From Plectosphaerella cucumerina (lineage: Eukaryota; Ascomycota; Sordariomycetes; Glomerellales; Plectosphaerellaceae), in contig JAGPXD010000002.1 of assembly GCA_020746995.1 (NCBI GenBank), forward strand, positions 6,200,001 through 6,264,000: a DNA stretch of 64,000 nucleotides, in the 5' to 3' direction. Below, piece after piece: positions 9,379 to 21,046 of this stretch (position 1 is its first letter; the number at the start of each line of letters is the position of its first letter). Position numbers and translations under genes: made by a program. The notes beneath the pieces were generated by a model that searched no databases, was not told where the DNA came from, and worked only from the letters and a program-made list of their open reading frames with translations.

Positions 9379-11587
9379 CTACTCGATCCTCTTCTTGCCC
9401 TCCTCCGCATTAAGGAAGCGGGCGGTGCTGAGGCCGCGTTCGTGCTTGGCAACGAGGGCGCCGATCATCGAGTCCTTGCGCGCCTTGGCGATGTGCTCGT
9501 TGTAGCCGTCGTTGGCCCAGGGGCGGGGGTTCAGCTTGGGCCAGTTGACCTGGGAAACTCAGCATTGGGAGAATGAAAAAGGACGGGTGTAGACTTACGT
9601 AGAGCATGCCGTGGCCGAAGATGAAGCTAGCAGTCCAGCCGGCGACAAGGATCCAGAACAGGATGAAGAGGCGAATGGTAAGGAGTGACTCGGTCTTGGT
9701 GAAGAGGGCGACCAGGACGAGGAAGATGCTAAAGGCCAGCAGGTAGGGGACCGACTGGATCAGGACGGGGCGGCGGTCGGCGAAGATGAGGCCGGCACCG
9801 CCGAGGTCCGTGTCGGCGCGGTAGGTGCCGAGGAAGAGGTCGAACGAATCCTGGCGGGGGCCGTCGCAGAAGTTGTTCAGGAAGTAGCGGGTCACGCCGA
9901 TGCGGCCGTCCTGGAGCATGCCGGCCTTGGTGCGGGTACCCGTGCGGGTGACGTCGGTCTTCATGGCGCCGGTGCCCGAGTACGACTTTGAGACAACGTC
10001 AGCGTTGTCGGCCCACATGTTGCGGAAGAGGTTCTCAAAGGCCGGATCCTCGTCGCGGAAGGAGGAGCCGCGTGCCATGAGGCCGAGGTCCTCGAGGATG
10101 CGGTCGAGCTTGTGGCGCGCGAAGATGGACTGGACGACGTTTGTGCGGTCGAGGCAGTCCATGCAGTTTGTGCGCATGACCGACGTCTGCAGCGAGCGGG
10201 CCTCGAGGCGGCCGTCGCTGGCGCCGGGCATATCGACGGCGCGGAAGTAGGACTGGCGGTCGAGGTCCTCGGCGAGCTTCTCGACGATGGCGTAGGCGCG
10301 GTCCATGCGCAGGCCCTTGGTCTCGTGGTGGTAGTCAAAGTAGACGTAGTGGAGACGATCGAATTGGGTGCGCTGCTTGTCGGGGGTGATGGTGACAAAC
10401 TTCTCGTCGGTGATGCGGTCGCCCTCGGTGCGCTCCTGGGCACCCGAGGTGACGAGCTCGACCATCTTCTCGTACGAGTTCTTGATGGTGCGCTCGCGGC
10501 CCGTCTGGTTGACCAGGTTGATCAGGTAGTTGTCGCCGTAGAGGCGGATCTGCTCCTCAAAGTGGAGGCGCGCCGCGTGGACGGCGCCCTCAACGCCGCG
10601 GACCTGGATCTTGGGCGTGTACTTGAGGCTGTTGACCTCGGCCCAGAAAGAGGGCACGCTGCCACGAGTCTGGACGTACGACATGATCTGCATCTCAGCG
10701 CCGGCCGCGCCGCCGAGCTTGCCGCTCTGCATGTCGGAGCTGCCGGCAAAGCCGCCCATGCCGCTGGCGGCGTCATTGGTAATGACGACCTGCTCAGTCT
10801 CGTTGTAGTTGGCGGCGTGACCCTCCTCGTCGAGGCCTCTGGTGAAGTACCTGGTACCTCCGCGGAAGCGCGAGCGGCGCGAGATGAGGACGATAGTCAG
10901 GGGGGTACCCTTGAAGGCGGTCTGGCGGATCTCCAGCACGCCGAAGATGACGGGCAGGATGAAGGGGTCGGCGCCGGCCTGAGGACCGAGCTGGCCGCGA
11001 GAACCCCTGTTGCGGAAGTCGATGAGCTCGGACTGCAGGTGCCTGTTGAAGAAGAAGCGGTCGTCGGCGCGCTGCCAGAGCGGGAGGGAGGTGTCGGCCT
11101 GCGACTGGCGCTGGAACGAGTTTGTGAGGTCGATCGAGTAGGAGAAGTACATGGGGCCGTTCTTGAGGAAGGTCTCGAGGAGGCTGATAAAGGTATCTTC
11201 GTCGGGATCGCGTATCTGGCGCTCGCGCATAGGGAGGATCTCGGTGGTAATGACCTTGTAGACCATGTGGCCGCGGAGGCGGCCCACGGGCTGCGCCTTG
11301 GTGACGACGATGATGTACTTGTCTTTGAGGGATGTTAGCTCGAAAGATGTTCTCTAGTAGCACAGCAGGGAGAGCTGACCGAGTCTCAGCTGGATGATGC
11401 CGAGAATGCCCGCGATGCTAGAGACTCGGGAAGCCCGCTTGCCGGTACCAGCATCGCCGAGGCGCAGGTCGCCCGTGGGGCGGTCGATGACGAGAGCAGG
11501 GGCATCAGGGGAGGATGGCGAAGTGAAGATGTAAGAGTCTGTCGCAAACTTGACGTTGATATCGCGGTAGGGAAGAGTTGGCGCCAT
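9379..11587 (-). CDS. SAC1: Sac1 phosphoinositide phosphatase
   Basis: Three exons (11587-11380, 11322-9599, 9549-9379) splice exactly to 700 residues. The SacI domain fills the first 500 residues and ends in the catalytic CX5R loop, visible as NCMDCLDRTNVVQS. Near the C-terminus two hydrophobic segments (LLAFSIFLVLVALF and IRLFILFWILVAGWTASFIFG) form the membrane hairpin of ER/Golgi Sac1, followed by a short cytosolic tail ending KKRIE, basic like ER-retrieval signals. It dephosphorylates PI4P (and PI3P, PI(3,5)P2) and so sets PI4P levels at ER-Golgi membranes. Length matches the family. The first intron has a GCTAAC branch site. It is divergent from the Rab5 gene. Confidence 0.95.
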
Positions 11588-12617
11588 GGTGGGCTGGCGG
11601 GGGGAAGAGAGGGCACCCGAAGCTGGGAAGTGGGAAGCTCGAGTTGTCGATGGTCGGAGAGGGGTTCTAAGAAGGAAAAGAAGCTTGATGAAGCTGTGTC
11701 TGGCACAGAAACAGAAGATAATGAGGCGTTCCTGATGCGATGGGAGCTGTGGTGCGAGGGAGGGCGAAGCTTGTGAGATGGGGGGACGAAAAAAGGAAGC
11801 CGATTTCTCACAAAGTCGTCACTGTCGTCACAGGCGCGTGGCGGCAACAGCTCGAAACCCAGCAACCAGAGGGAAAGGACGAGTGGAGGAATGGATGGTG
11901 GGAGACCCTGGGCGTGGGCTTAGCGCGGGCACAGCAGGAGGGCACGGACCAGATCGTCCGCCCTAGTCACATATCGGGGCGAAGGCATCACGTGCTGCAT
12001 ATGCTCGGTTAAGTGGCCGGTGGCCTTTGTCTCTGTGTAGCTGGTGTCAGTGTCTTGGGCTAATGGGCTGGGTGACGAACGCTCCGGACTCTGATGAGGC
12101 CCCGCCACCCACCCGCCCTCCACTCATTTGCTCGTGCTTCTGTTAGGTACTGCCGCCTGCTGCCACTGCTGCTTGCTGCACTCGTCGACCCTGGACTGTG
12201 GACTGCCTGACTGACGTGGGCAAGGATCTCTGGCCACTCACAGGCCAGCCTGCGCCATCTCCTCCCCCCAAATCCCCCAAGGCAGTGATATTCTTGAATC
12301 GGCCCTTGACGCCCCCCGTCACCCGTCACCCGACCCTCCGAATCCCATCATCAACCTCTTGCCCCCCTCCGAACGAAGAAGCCGCCCCGACCGACCGCAT
12401 TCCCCAACAACCCATCTCGAAACCACGCCCTCGGCCTTACAGTACCAGCGCCTTCCCGAACTTCGATCAAGCGACTCGGTTTCCTTACCTCGACCTGCTC
12501 TGTCTCCTCGGTCCGATCAGCTGCCGCCATCTCCCATCGGCCTTCGCAGCGTCCTCCTCCGCCTCGTTCTGCCGCTTCCCGCCTGCCGATAAAATCCCCC
12601 CCTCCACACCAGATACA
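11588..12617. other. Divergent promoter region, SAC1 / Rab5
   Basis: About 1 kb between two divergent start codons. The half next to the Rab5 gene (12300-12617) is pyrimidine-rich, as fungal 5' leaders often are. ORFs in it are proline/serine-rich reading artefacts. Nothing else was recognised. Confidence 0.5.
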
Positions 12618-13553
12618 ATGGCTTCCCAGCGTGGTCCCGGTGTTCCCGGCGCGCGGGGCATCAACAACACGCGCTTCGCTCAGTTCAAGCTCGTCCTGCT
12701 CGGTCCGTACCCTCCCGGTGTCACTTGCGACGCCCGCCCGACAGACACAGAGAATGATGGCTAATACGGTGCTCCTCCAGGCGAATCCGCAGTCGGCAAG
12801 GTACTGCCCTTCTTCAACTCTGACCTCTCCCCAAGCTCACACTGACCGACCCATCTACTAGAGTTCCATCGTGCTTCGCTTCGTCAAGGTATGTCCCCGA
12901 CAGCCTTCCTCCTCATCTGTCGTAGTCCCGACCTAACACCGACCCAGGACCAATTCGACTCGTACCGGGAGTCCACTATTGGTGCCGCCTTCCTCACACA
13001 AACCATCTCCCTCGACGAGAACACCACAGTCAAGTTTGAGATCTGGGATACCGCCGGCCAGGAGCGCTACAAGTCGCTGGCTCCCATGTACTACCGCAAC
13101 GCCAACTGCGCCGTCGTCGTCTACGACATTACCCAATCTGTCCGCCGCCCCCAGCCTTCCCCAACCAACCTCTTCATCACGTACTGACCCTCTCTCCCTT
13201 CACAGGCATCGCTCGACAAGGCCAAGTCGTGGGTCAAGGAGCTTCAGCGCCAGGCAAACGAGAACATCATCATCGCCCTCGCTGGCAACAAGCTGGACCT
13301 GGTGACCGAGCAGCCCGACAAGCGCGCCATCACCACGGCCGACGCCGAGGCCTACGCCAAGGAGGCCGGCCTACTCTTCTTCGAGACCTCGGCCAAGACA
13401 GCCGAGAACGTCTCAGAGCTCTTCACCGCCATCGCAAAGAAGCTGCCGCTGGATCAGGTTGGCCCTAGGCATGCCCGGCCAGGTCAGCGACAGGGCGTTA
13501 CCCTGCAATCAGAGAGCCAGAACACCAACGTCGCCGGCCCTTGCAGCTGCTAG
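12618..13553 (+). CDS. VPS21: Rab5-type GTPase (Vps21/Ypt51-like)
   Basis: Five exons (12618-12702, 12781-12800, 12862-12888, 12948-13139, 13206-13553) give 223 residues. All G motifs are present: GESAVGKSS (29-37), the effector loop with Thr in STIGAAF (53-59), WDTAGQE (77-83), GNKLD and ETSAK. The block YYRNANCAVVVYDIT is typical of Rab5. The protein ends in CSC, a double geranylgeranylation signal. Rab5/Vps21 recruits tethering and PI3-kinase effectors on early endosomes and directs vacuolar sorting. Two early exons are only 20 and 27 nt, splitting the P-loop. The first donor (GTCCGT) is weak but is the only one restoring the P-loop. Confidence 0.95.
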
Positions 13554-14572
13554 AGAGGCATCTGGTTTCTAAGCGCGGGAGGCGGATTGGTATGGGCCCG
13601 GACGGCGCCGCAGGAGCAGACGTTCGGCTATTCGAAAGGTTTCCCAGTCAGCGAGCAGCAAACGGCGAAGGGCAAACATCCGGACAAACCCTGCATGCGA
13701 CTCGTCGCTGGTCCACCGCCTCCGAAACGCCACGGCTCACATTCACTTGACAGCTGCAGACAGCCCACGGGCGTCGCGGCAGCTGGGGACATTACCTTAA
13801 TACGGACGGACGGACGGACGCGGCGACAGCAGTTTTTGATCTCTTTTTTTTCCTCCTCGGGACGACCGCCCTCACCACGGCCGGCAAACGGCCGCAGCGC
13901 GGCGACGGCATCTTTGGTGACGCATCCTTAGCATGTGGGATGTACAGTTATTCAATAGAGGGAGCACCTGATTCTTTTCCGGCGCCTGGCTCGACTAATT
14001 ATAATGCTTTTGGACCGCTGTGCCTGCGTGAAGGTGACGCTGGAAGAGTGAAGCAGGCAGCCGTGGGGTGAGTGAGGTGCGAGAGAGGTCTGTTTTAAAC
14101 CCAGGCGACGTTCATTTAGACTCGGACCCTGCGTCGTCGTAAATATCTGGCAGGAGATATATACGATGTCTCAAAGCTGGCGACGAGGCGTATGTATGAT
14201 CGGGGCTGGGCTGTGGCGTGAGCCCTTTTGCCGGGGTGGCACAGGTCGTAAATCTGGGCTTGGCGCTGCAGGCGTCGTAAATATCGTAGAACCCTCCATC
14301 ATGAGTTTACGACGAGCATGCAGCCATGAACCACGGCGTGAGTCTTCGGCCAGGCTTCTTCCCAGAGAAGAACTTTGGGAGATGGAAGATTGAGAGATGG
14401 AAGCCTTGGGAAAGGAGACGAATGCTTGCCTGAGGGATTGGTGTTTCGAAGTCTGGACATTACTGTATATATGCCCAAGTCCTCTTACATTGAAAGCTGC
14501 GATGGATTCTCGAGATGAGCACCCAGGAGCACCCCTTTCTCCTTGGTATCGCAACATATTCACCTCACACAC
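13554..14572. other. Intergenic region, Rab5 3' end to ABC transporter
   Basis: About 1 kb. It contains a tetranucleotide microsatellite (13802-13820) and no convincing gene; short ORFs here lack conserved features. Confidence 0.5.
13802..13820. repeat. ACGG tetranucleotide microsatellite
   Basis: Four perfect ACGG units followed by a partial unit. A simple repeat without implied function. Confidence 0.8.
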
Positions 14573-17500
14573 ATGACCTCCATATCCGATCAGGGGCTCG
14601 TTCCCCCGCGGCCACCCCGCCGCAAGACGAGAACACCAGCCCTGGCCGACTACCTCCGGGTCTTCACCTACGCCACGCGCTGGGACTTCGTCTCCTACGC
14701 CGTCGCCTCCCTCGCCTCCATCGGCGCCGGTATCACCCTCCCTCTCATGATCATTGTCTTCGGCCGCCTCGCCGCCGACTTCTCCGAGTACGCGAAGCAC
14801 CCCGAGCGGCTGACCGTCGAGGCATTCTACGCCCTACTCGATCGCCAGGCGCTGTACATGACGGGATTGTTCCTCGGCCGATGGGCGCTCAACTCGGTCA
14901 ACAAGTTTTGTTTCCGCGTCATCGGCATCCGACTCTCCTCGGCTGTGAGGGCGAGGTATCTTTCTGCCCTGCTCGCTCTGCCGATTCATGTCATTGATGC
15001 CATGCCGGCTGGGGCGCCTGCTACGGCTATCACGGCCACGTCGAATACGCTGCAGCTTGGCATTTCGGAGCGTCTTGGGACGTTTCTCGAGTTTATGGGG
15101 ACGATATGCGCCGCTATTATCGTCGCTTTTGTCTGGGACTGGCGTCTGACGCTCGTCACGTCGTCGCTGATCCTGTACATGATCGTTGTGCTTGCGCTGT
15201 TGGTGCCTCCCATCATCGCCGCGCAGACGGCTACGGTAGTCGCAGACGGCCAGGGCTCAGCTGTCGCAAGTGAGGCCCTGGGTGGCATTAGACTCGTCAT
15301 GGCCTGTGGTGCGCAGGCGCACGTCATGAAGAGCTACACGCGATGGGTGCGTGAGGCAAAGAGGCATGCACATAAGATGGCGCCGCTTGTGGGCCTCCAG
15401 ATGGGCCTCATGGTGAGTATGACGAACCCCCTTTTCAAGAAGAAGCTGACCCTTTCAGTTCTTCGGTGTGTTTGGAGCCTTCGGGCTGGCATTTTGGTAC
15501 GGAACGAAGCGGTTCATCGCTGGTGGCATCTCAGATGCGGGCGTGGTTATCACCGTGCTCATGTGCGTCATGCTTGTCTTGACGTCCGTCGAGAGGATCT
15601 CGACGCCGCTCATCGCCGTGAGCAAGGCCATCGTTGCCGCGTGCGAGTTTTTTGTCGTCATCGACGCACCCTTGCCTCCCTCAGGCACATCGAGACCTGA
15701 CACTGCGGGCAAAGACCTTGTCTTCGAGGGCGTCACCTTCGAGTACCCTACGCGGCCGGGGAGCAGGGTGCTTGACGATCTGAGCTTCCGTATTCAGGCT
15801 GGCAAGAACACCGCTCTCGTCGGACCTTCGGGGTCGGGGAAAAGCACCATCGTGGGCTTGATCGAAAGGTGGTACTCCCTCAGGGAGCATTGCGAACTAC
15901 CCGCCTTGGTCATGGCCGCGGTCCCCACCAAGAAGAAGACCGACAAGAAGGGCAACGGAGACGAACAGCCGAAGGAACCGGAGACGGAGCAAGATGTTCC
16001 CGCAGAGCCCATGTTGTCTGGCTCTGTCAGCGTCGGGGACGAAAACCTCGAGAACCTCGATCTGCAGTGGTGGCGGGCCAAGATCGGCCTGGTCCAGCAG
16101 GAGCCGTTCCTCTTCAACAACACCATCTTCCGCAACGTCGCAAACGGTCTCATCGCCACAGAATGGGCAGGAGAGTCTGAAGAGCGAATGAGGCAAATGG
16201 TTCGCGAAGCGTGTGAAGAGTCTTACGCACACGAGTTCATCAGCAGATTGCCCGATGTAAGTACTTCTCGCCCCCCCCCCCCCCCCCCCTTTCTCGACCA
16301 TGGCTCACACCCCCTTAGGGCTACGACACGCTCGTCGGCGACGGCGGCATCAAGCTCTCCGGCGGCCAGAAGCAGAGAATCGCTATTGCCAGAAGCATCA
16401 TCAAGAAGCCCCAGATCATGATTCTCGACGAGGCCACGAGCGCCATAGACGCCAAGAGCGAGCGTATTGTCCAAGCTGCTCTTGACAGGGCCACGCGCAG
16501 CCGGACGACCATCACCATTGCTCATCGCCTCTCGACGATCCAAAAGGCCGACCATATCATCGTCCTCCAGCAGGGCAGGGCCGTCGAGGAGGGGAACCAC
16601 CACAGCTTGATGGCGGCTGGGGGCGTGTACAACGGCCTGGTCAAGGCGCAATCACTCCGCTTTGCTGTCGCTGCGGGAGACGAGACGCCTCGGGCAGATG
16701 TGGAAACGACCACGCTCCTACCTCAGGATCCTGACGACCATGTCATCGCCAAGAAGGACCACATCGAAGAAACCACCCAGGAGCTCAAGAAGCCCCGTGG
16801 CCTCGCCAACAGCTTCTGGACCCTCATGGTCCGCCGCCGCGCTCAATGGCCGCTGTTCGCCGGGAATATCTTCTTCGCCATGTCCACTGCCACCGCCACG
16901 CCGATTCAGTCGTGGCTCTTCGCTCAAGTCGTCGGCGTCTTCCTCCTCGACGGCCAAGCTATCATGAAAGGCGCCGATTTCTGGGCATTGATGTGGCTCG
17001 CCCTCGCCGGCGGCGTCGGTCTGTCGTACTTCTTCGGCGGCTGGACGGGCTGCCGCGCCCAGTACTCCGTCAGCGCCGCCTACAAGCTGCAGTATCTCGG
17101 CGACATGCTGCACCAGCGGCTCGCGTACTTTGACCAAGACGGCAACTCGCATGGGACGCTGAGCGGGCGTGTGTCGGGTGACGCGAAGCAGCTCGAGGAG
17201 TTGTTGGGCATTAACCTGACTTTCCTGGCGTCGGGCATCTTCCAGGTCATCGGCTGTGTAACCATCGCCCTCGTCTTTGCATGGAAGCTCGGGCTGATCG
17301 CCTTGTTCATCACCATGCCCGTCATGCTGGCGTCGGGATGGTGGAAGTTCCGGCACGAGGTACACTTTGACGAGATGAACTCGGCTGTTTTTGCCGAGAG
17401 CTCGCAGTTCGCCACCGAAGCCATCGGGGCCATCCGCACAGTGGCTTCGCTGACCATGGAGGATTCCATCAACACCCGCTACCAGCAGCTCCTCGGCGGG

Positions 17501-18624
17501 CACGTCAGAGCTGCACGCCGTAAGGCTTGGTGGGTGTCCGGGTTCTATGGCTTCGCCGATAGCGTGGGCCTCGGGTGCCAGGCTCTGGTCATGTGGTACG
17601 GCGGCAGGGCCCTGGCTAGGGGGGAGTACTCGCTCGAGGCCTTCTTCGTCTGCTTCATGGCCATCATCTATGGTGCCGAGGGGGCCAGCGGCGCTTTGGC
17701 TATAGCACCCAATGCTGCTCAAGCAGCAGCAGCGGCCAGCAGAATCCTTGGTACAGAGGAAACCGCGGACAAGAATAGGGGCCGGCAGACGTCACAGCCA
17801 GCGATACCGGCCACCGAGGGGGGCGTCGAGGTCGAGCTGCGCAACGTGTCCTTCAAGTACCCGACTCGAGACGTCGGTATCTTCGATTCGCTGAATCTCA
17901 AGATCGAACGGGGCCAGTATGCTGCTTTCGTAGGCCCGTCGGGCTGCGGCAAGACGACCATCATCTCGCTTCTGGAGCGCTTCTACGATATCCAGCCGGG
18001 CCACGGCGAAATCCTCTGCAACAACGTCAATGTCAATGAGGCCAATGTGTACGACTACCGCCGAGGCCTCTCCCTTGTGGCTCAAGAGCCGACCATGTTC
18101 CGCGGCACCGTCAGGGACAACATCCTCTTCGGCGTCCCAGACCCCTCGTCCGTGTCTGATGAGCAGATCCACGCCGTCTGCCGCGATGCCTTCATCCACG
18201 ATTTCATCGTGTCGCTTCCCGAGGGCTACGCCACTGATGTCGGTCAACGTGGGGTGTCCATGTCGGGAGGGCAGAAGCAGCGCATCGCCATCGCACGGGC
18301 GCTGATCCGGGATCCGAAGCTGCTGCTGCTAGACGAGGCGACGTCAGCCCTCGACTCCGAGTCGGAGAAGATTGTCCAAGCGGCCTTTGAGAGGGCTCGA
18401 GAGGGGAGGACCATGATCGCCGTGGCGCATAGGCTGTCGACGATACAGAATGCCGACGTGATCTTCGTGTTTGACGAAGGCAAGGTGGTCGAGAAGGGAA
18501 CGCATAACGAGCTGGTGCAGCGCCAGGGCGCGTACTGGGGCATGGTAAGTCCTTCTTCCCTTAGAGTCGGTGTGTTTCCGTCGCTAACAAGAAGCAGTGC
18601 CAAACCCAGGCATTGGATCAGTAG
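14573..18624 (+). CDS. Full-length ABC transporter, ABCB/MDR type
   Basis: Exons 14573-15412, 15459-16256, 16319-18544 and 18598-18624 give 1296 residues in the order TMD1-NBD1-TMD2-NBD2. NBD1 has GPSGSGKST (402-410), a Q-loop, LSGGQ, Walker B with ILDEA and the H-loop IAHRLST; NBD2 has GPSGCGKTT (about 1085), MSGGQ, LLLDEA and VAHRLST, so both ATP sites look active. It should export hydrophobic compounds or a peptide/lipid across the plasma or vacuolar membrane, as fungal multidrug ABCB pumps do. NBD1 carries a charged insertion of roughly 40 residues (425-465) between Walker A and Q-loop. The second intron contains a 19-C run. The last exon has only nine codons. The ATG at 14573 is the first in frame. 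Confidence 0.95.
16271..16289. repeat. Poly-C tract inside intron 2 of the ABC transporter
   Basis: Nineteen consecutive C residues lie 14 nt after the donor at 16257 and 29 nt before the acceptor AG at 16317-16318. It replaces the usual uridine-rich context and is prone to length variation and sequencing error. Confidence 0.85.
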
Positions 18625-18778
18625 GAGGATTGGGCGCATGCGTGGTGTTGACGCCTGATTTGTAAGATCCGTAGTTGAAAGAGCGTCTCATCTCTGGTTG
18701 GGTTCGGAACCAGCTCATCTCAATGTAATGATGGATCGGGGGGCGTCAGAAAACCCGCCTCAGTGACGTGCCACCAGC

Positions 18779-20659
18779 TCACGGTGACATCAAGGCTGTC
18801 ATGAGCAGCTTGCCCTCAACCGACAGACCTTGTCTAACCCAGTGGATGTCGTCAGTGTCCCCCCCGATGTCAGCAGTGTCTTCGACCAGGGCCCATTCTC
18901 CGTTAAACAGGTCCTTCTCCATGTAGCGAAAGATGATTTTGTCACCGCCCTCCTCAAAAGCATACTCGCGCCGCGCTAGCCTCCACCACTGCTCCTCGAG
19001 CGTGCCCTCGAGGACGTTTGCGTTCTCGACCGCCCGGTTCCGCAGAGCCAGCACGTACAGTGAGCGGATATTCCAGAGACCGTTGTGACCCGGGTATTCT
19101 TGCAGCATCCAGAGGGCTTGCTCGCGGGTGATGGGGTCACGGCAGAACATGGCCACGATGGTCAGGCGCCACGCCACGTCGTTGTGCAGAAATAGCTGGT
19201 GAGCGGGAGACTCGGCCTCGCGACGGGCGGCGCGGACGGCAATCTCGGCCAGCGAGAGATACTCCTTGCAGATGGGTGTCTGCCCGCTGATCCTCTCAAA
19301 GTCAGTGAACATGAGCGGATCGTTAAAGATGAGAGCGCCAAAACATTGAAGGCGAAGGTGTAGTGCCCGAAGGTACGTCTGGGAGTCCACATCGGAGGTG
19401 ATGATGTTGTTGAAGAGGGGTTTGAAAGCGTCATCGAGACGCATGGAGATGACTCGGTTGCTCTCACACACGTCAATGTTGTGCTTGTCGCTGAAGGCGT
19501 TTTGCCAGATCTCAGTGGCAGTGCAATTACTGGCAGGGGGCAGAGTGGTGTAAAATGACCTGAAACTGTCGACGATGACCGAGTTGGAATGCCTGCCGCT
19601 TTGCTGCACGGCATTCAAATAGGTCTCAAACTCATCAAGGGTGGAGAAGACAGCAGGGATGTCATCGAGGTCGACACGGCTGGGGGCGAGTTGGTCGACT
19701 AGGAGGAAAAAAGAGTCGAAGGTCAGTTGACGAGCTTGGAGACCTTGAGTGAAGTGTGGTAGGGGCCGCGAGATGCCGAGGCGGCCACCGACAATGAACC
19801 GGGCCTGGATACTGAGGCGACTGTAGATATCGGCCACGATACTGAGAACTGGTCGGGGGTTCGGGGCAAACAAGTCCACCTGCTTCTGCTGATCGTCGGC
19901 AATGATTGCAAGGAGTAGGGCCAGGCCGTGGTTGACATGGTCCAGAGCGGCGGCCCGACCTCCCCGAAGGGTCTCAAAGGCAAGTAGCAGGACGGAGAGG
20001 AAGACGGCATCCAGTGCCGAGGGCGTTTGGTTCTGCCACTTGAGGGACTTGCTGTAATGCGACAGCGCGCGGACGTAGTGCGTTCTGTCTGCCGAGTCGG
20101 AGGCCTGTATGGGTGGAGATCGTTTCGGGCAGCGGCTGCCGCGCTGCGTCTGCCGATTCCATACGCACATGGCACCAATGGCCATGGCGGCTTCTCGGAG
20201 TGTGTTGCTGACCTGTGCGAGCTGTGGAATGGTGATCCTCCAGAGGTCATGTTGGGAGGTTGCGTTGAGCCATGGTCGCTGGACCAAATTCACGAACTCT
20301 TGAAAGTAGAGCTGATTCGTTTCATGGCCGGAAAGCTGTGGCCCTCCTAGGGAAAGACCTGGATGCGGTCGTATCGTGACTGTCGTCGAGGCATCCTTCG
20401 AGTTCCATGTAACTTGTGGAGGCTCGGGAGGGGGCGGACGAGTCTTTCTCGGCCGCGGCTCGGCGTATCCCTCGCAGAATCCCGTCTTCTTGAGGCAGTT
20501 CTTGCAAAAAGGACGGCACTCGTCACACTTGACACGCCGCTTCTTGCAGGTGATGCAGCCGGTGCGGACCTTGGGGTTACTGGCCCGGGATAGTTTTGAT
20601 TTGGATGAGCTCAAGGAGCTCGCAGGAGAGTATTCCTCGGTGGCGGACCTGGACGACAT
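18779..20659 (-). CDS. Zn2Cys6 transcription factor (second)
   Basis: An intronless gene of 626 residues. The zinc cluster is at about residues 34-62: TGCITCKKRRVKCDE, then FCKNCLKKTGFCEGY, with an extra cysteine between the third and fourth ligands. The rest matches the layout of fungal_trans_2-type regulators: a long helical region with LSHYSKSLKW and AVFLSVLLLAFETLRGG. The N-terminus is serine-rich and basic. It is expected to be nuclear and to bind CGG-type sites; targets are unknown. It is convergent with the ABC transporter (154 bp between stops) and divergent from MIC60, so any link to the pump is only a possibility. Confidence 0.92.
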   Translation of the reverse strand: MSSRSATEEYSPASSLSSSKSKLSRASNPKVRTGCITCKKRRVKCDECRPFCKNCLKKTGFCEGYAEPRPRKTRPPPPEPPQVTWNSKDASTTVTIRPHPGLSLGGPQLSGHETNQLYFQEFVNLVQRPWLNATSQHDLWRITIPQLAQVSNTLREAAMAIGAMCVWNRQTQRGSRCPKRSPPIQASDSADRTHYVRALSHYSKSLKWQNQTPSALDAVFLSVLLLAFETLRGGRAAALDHVNHGLALLLAIIADDQQKQVDLFAPNPRPVLSIVADIYSRLSIQARFIVGGRLGISRPLPHFTQGLQARQLTFDSFFLLVDQLAPSRVDLDDIPAVFSTLDEFETYLNAVQQSGRHSNSVIVDSFRSFYTTLPPASNCTATEIWQNAFSDKHNIDVCESNRVISMRLDDAFKPLFNNIITSDVDSQTYLRALHLRLQCFGALIFNDPLMFTDFERISGQTPICKEYLSLAEIAVRAARREAESPAHQLFLHNDVAWRLTIVAMFCRDPITREQALWMLQEYPGHNGLWNIRSLYVLALRNRAVENANVLEGTLEEQWWRLARREYAFEEGGDKIIFRYMEKDLFNGEWALVEDTADIGGDTDDIHWVRQGLSVEGKLLMTALMSP

Positions 20660-21046
20660 GATGAAGCGGGAAGCGTCCCGTCGGAAAGGGCGGGAAGATG
20701 CATCAGGGGATGAAGGATGAAGTTACACTGTACCTTCCTTCCTTCCCAACTTGTCCGTGTCAGACACAGAACGTTGATGACTAAGACACACTCCAAATCG
20801 AGCTGGCCCGCACGTGCCATTCGCCTGTGAGGTCATCCCGGTTCCCGCCGCCCGGCAAAGCCAATGGCACCAAGCTGGTTTAGCCGGACTTCACCCTTGA
20901 GCTTTTTTGTGCCTGGATTGGATCCAATCCATTTCCCATCCGCCGACTCGCCGTGACCCGATCCGACCTCACCACCTGCCAATTCATATCCCTCCTCCTC
21001 CTCCCCTCCCCCCTCAACATCGCCGCGACGGCCACTGCATGCCCCC
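20660..21046. other. Divergent promoter region, Zn2Cys6 TF / MIC60
   Basis: A 387-bp gap between two start codons. It includes a CT-rich stretch at about 20985-21020 immediately before the MIC60 start, typical of a leader. No gene seen. Confidence 0.5.

Noticed and set aside
10112..11338. 408-codon plus-strand ORF
   Set aside because: Antisense to SAC1.
14543..14572. Ten-codon upstream extension of the ABC transporter
   Set aside because: It starts at TTG; the first ATG in frame is 14573.
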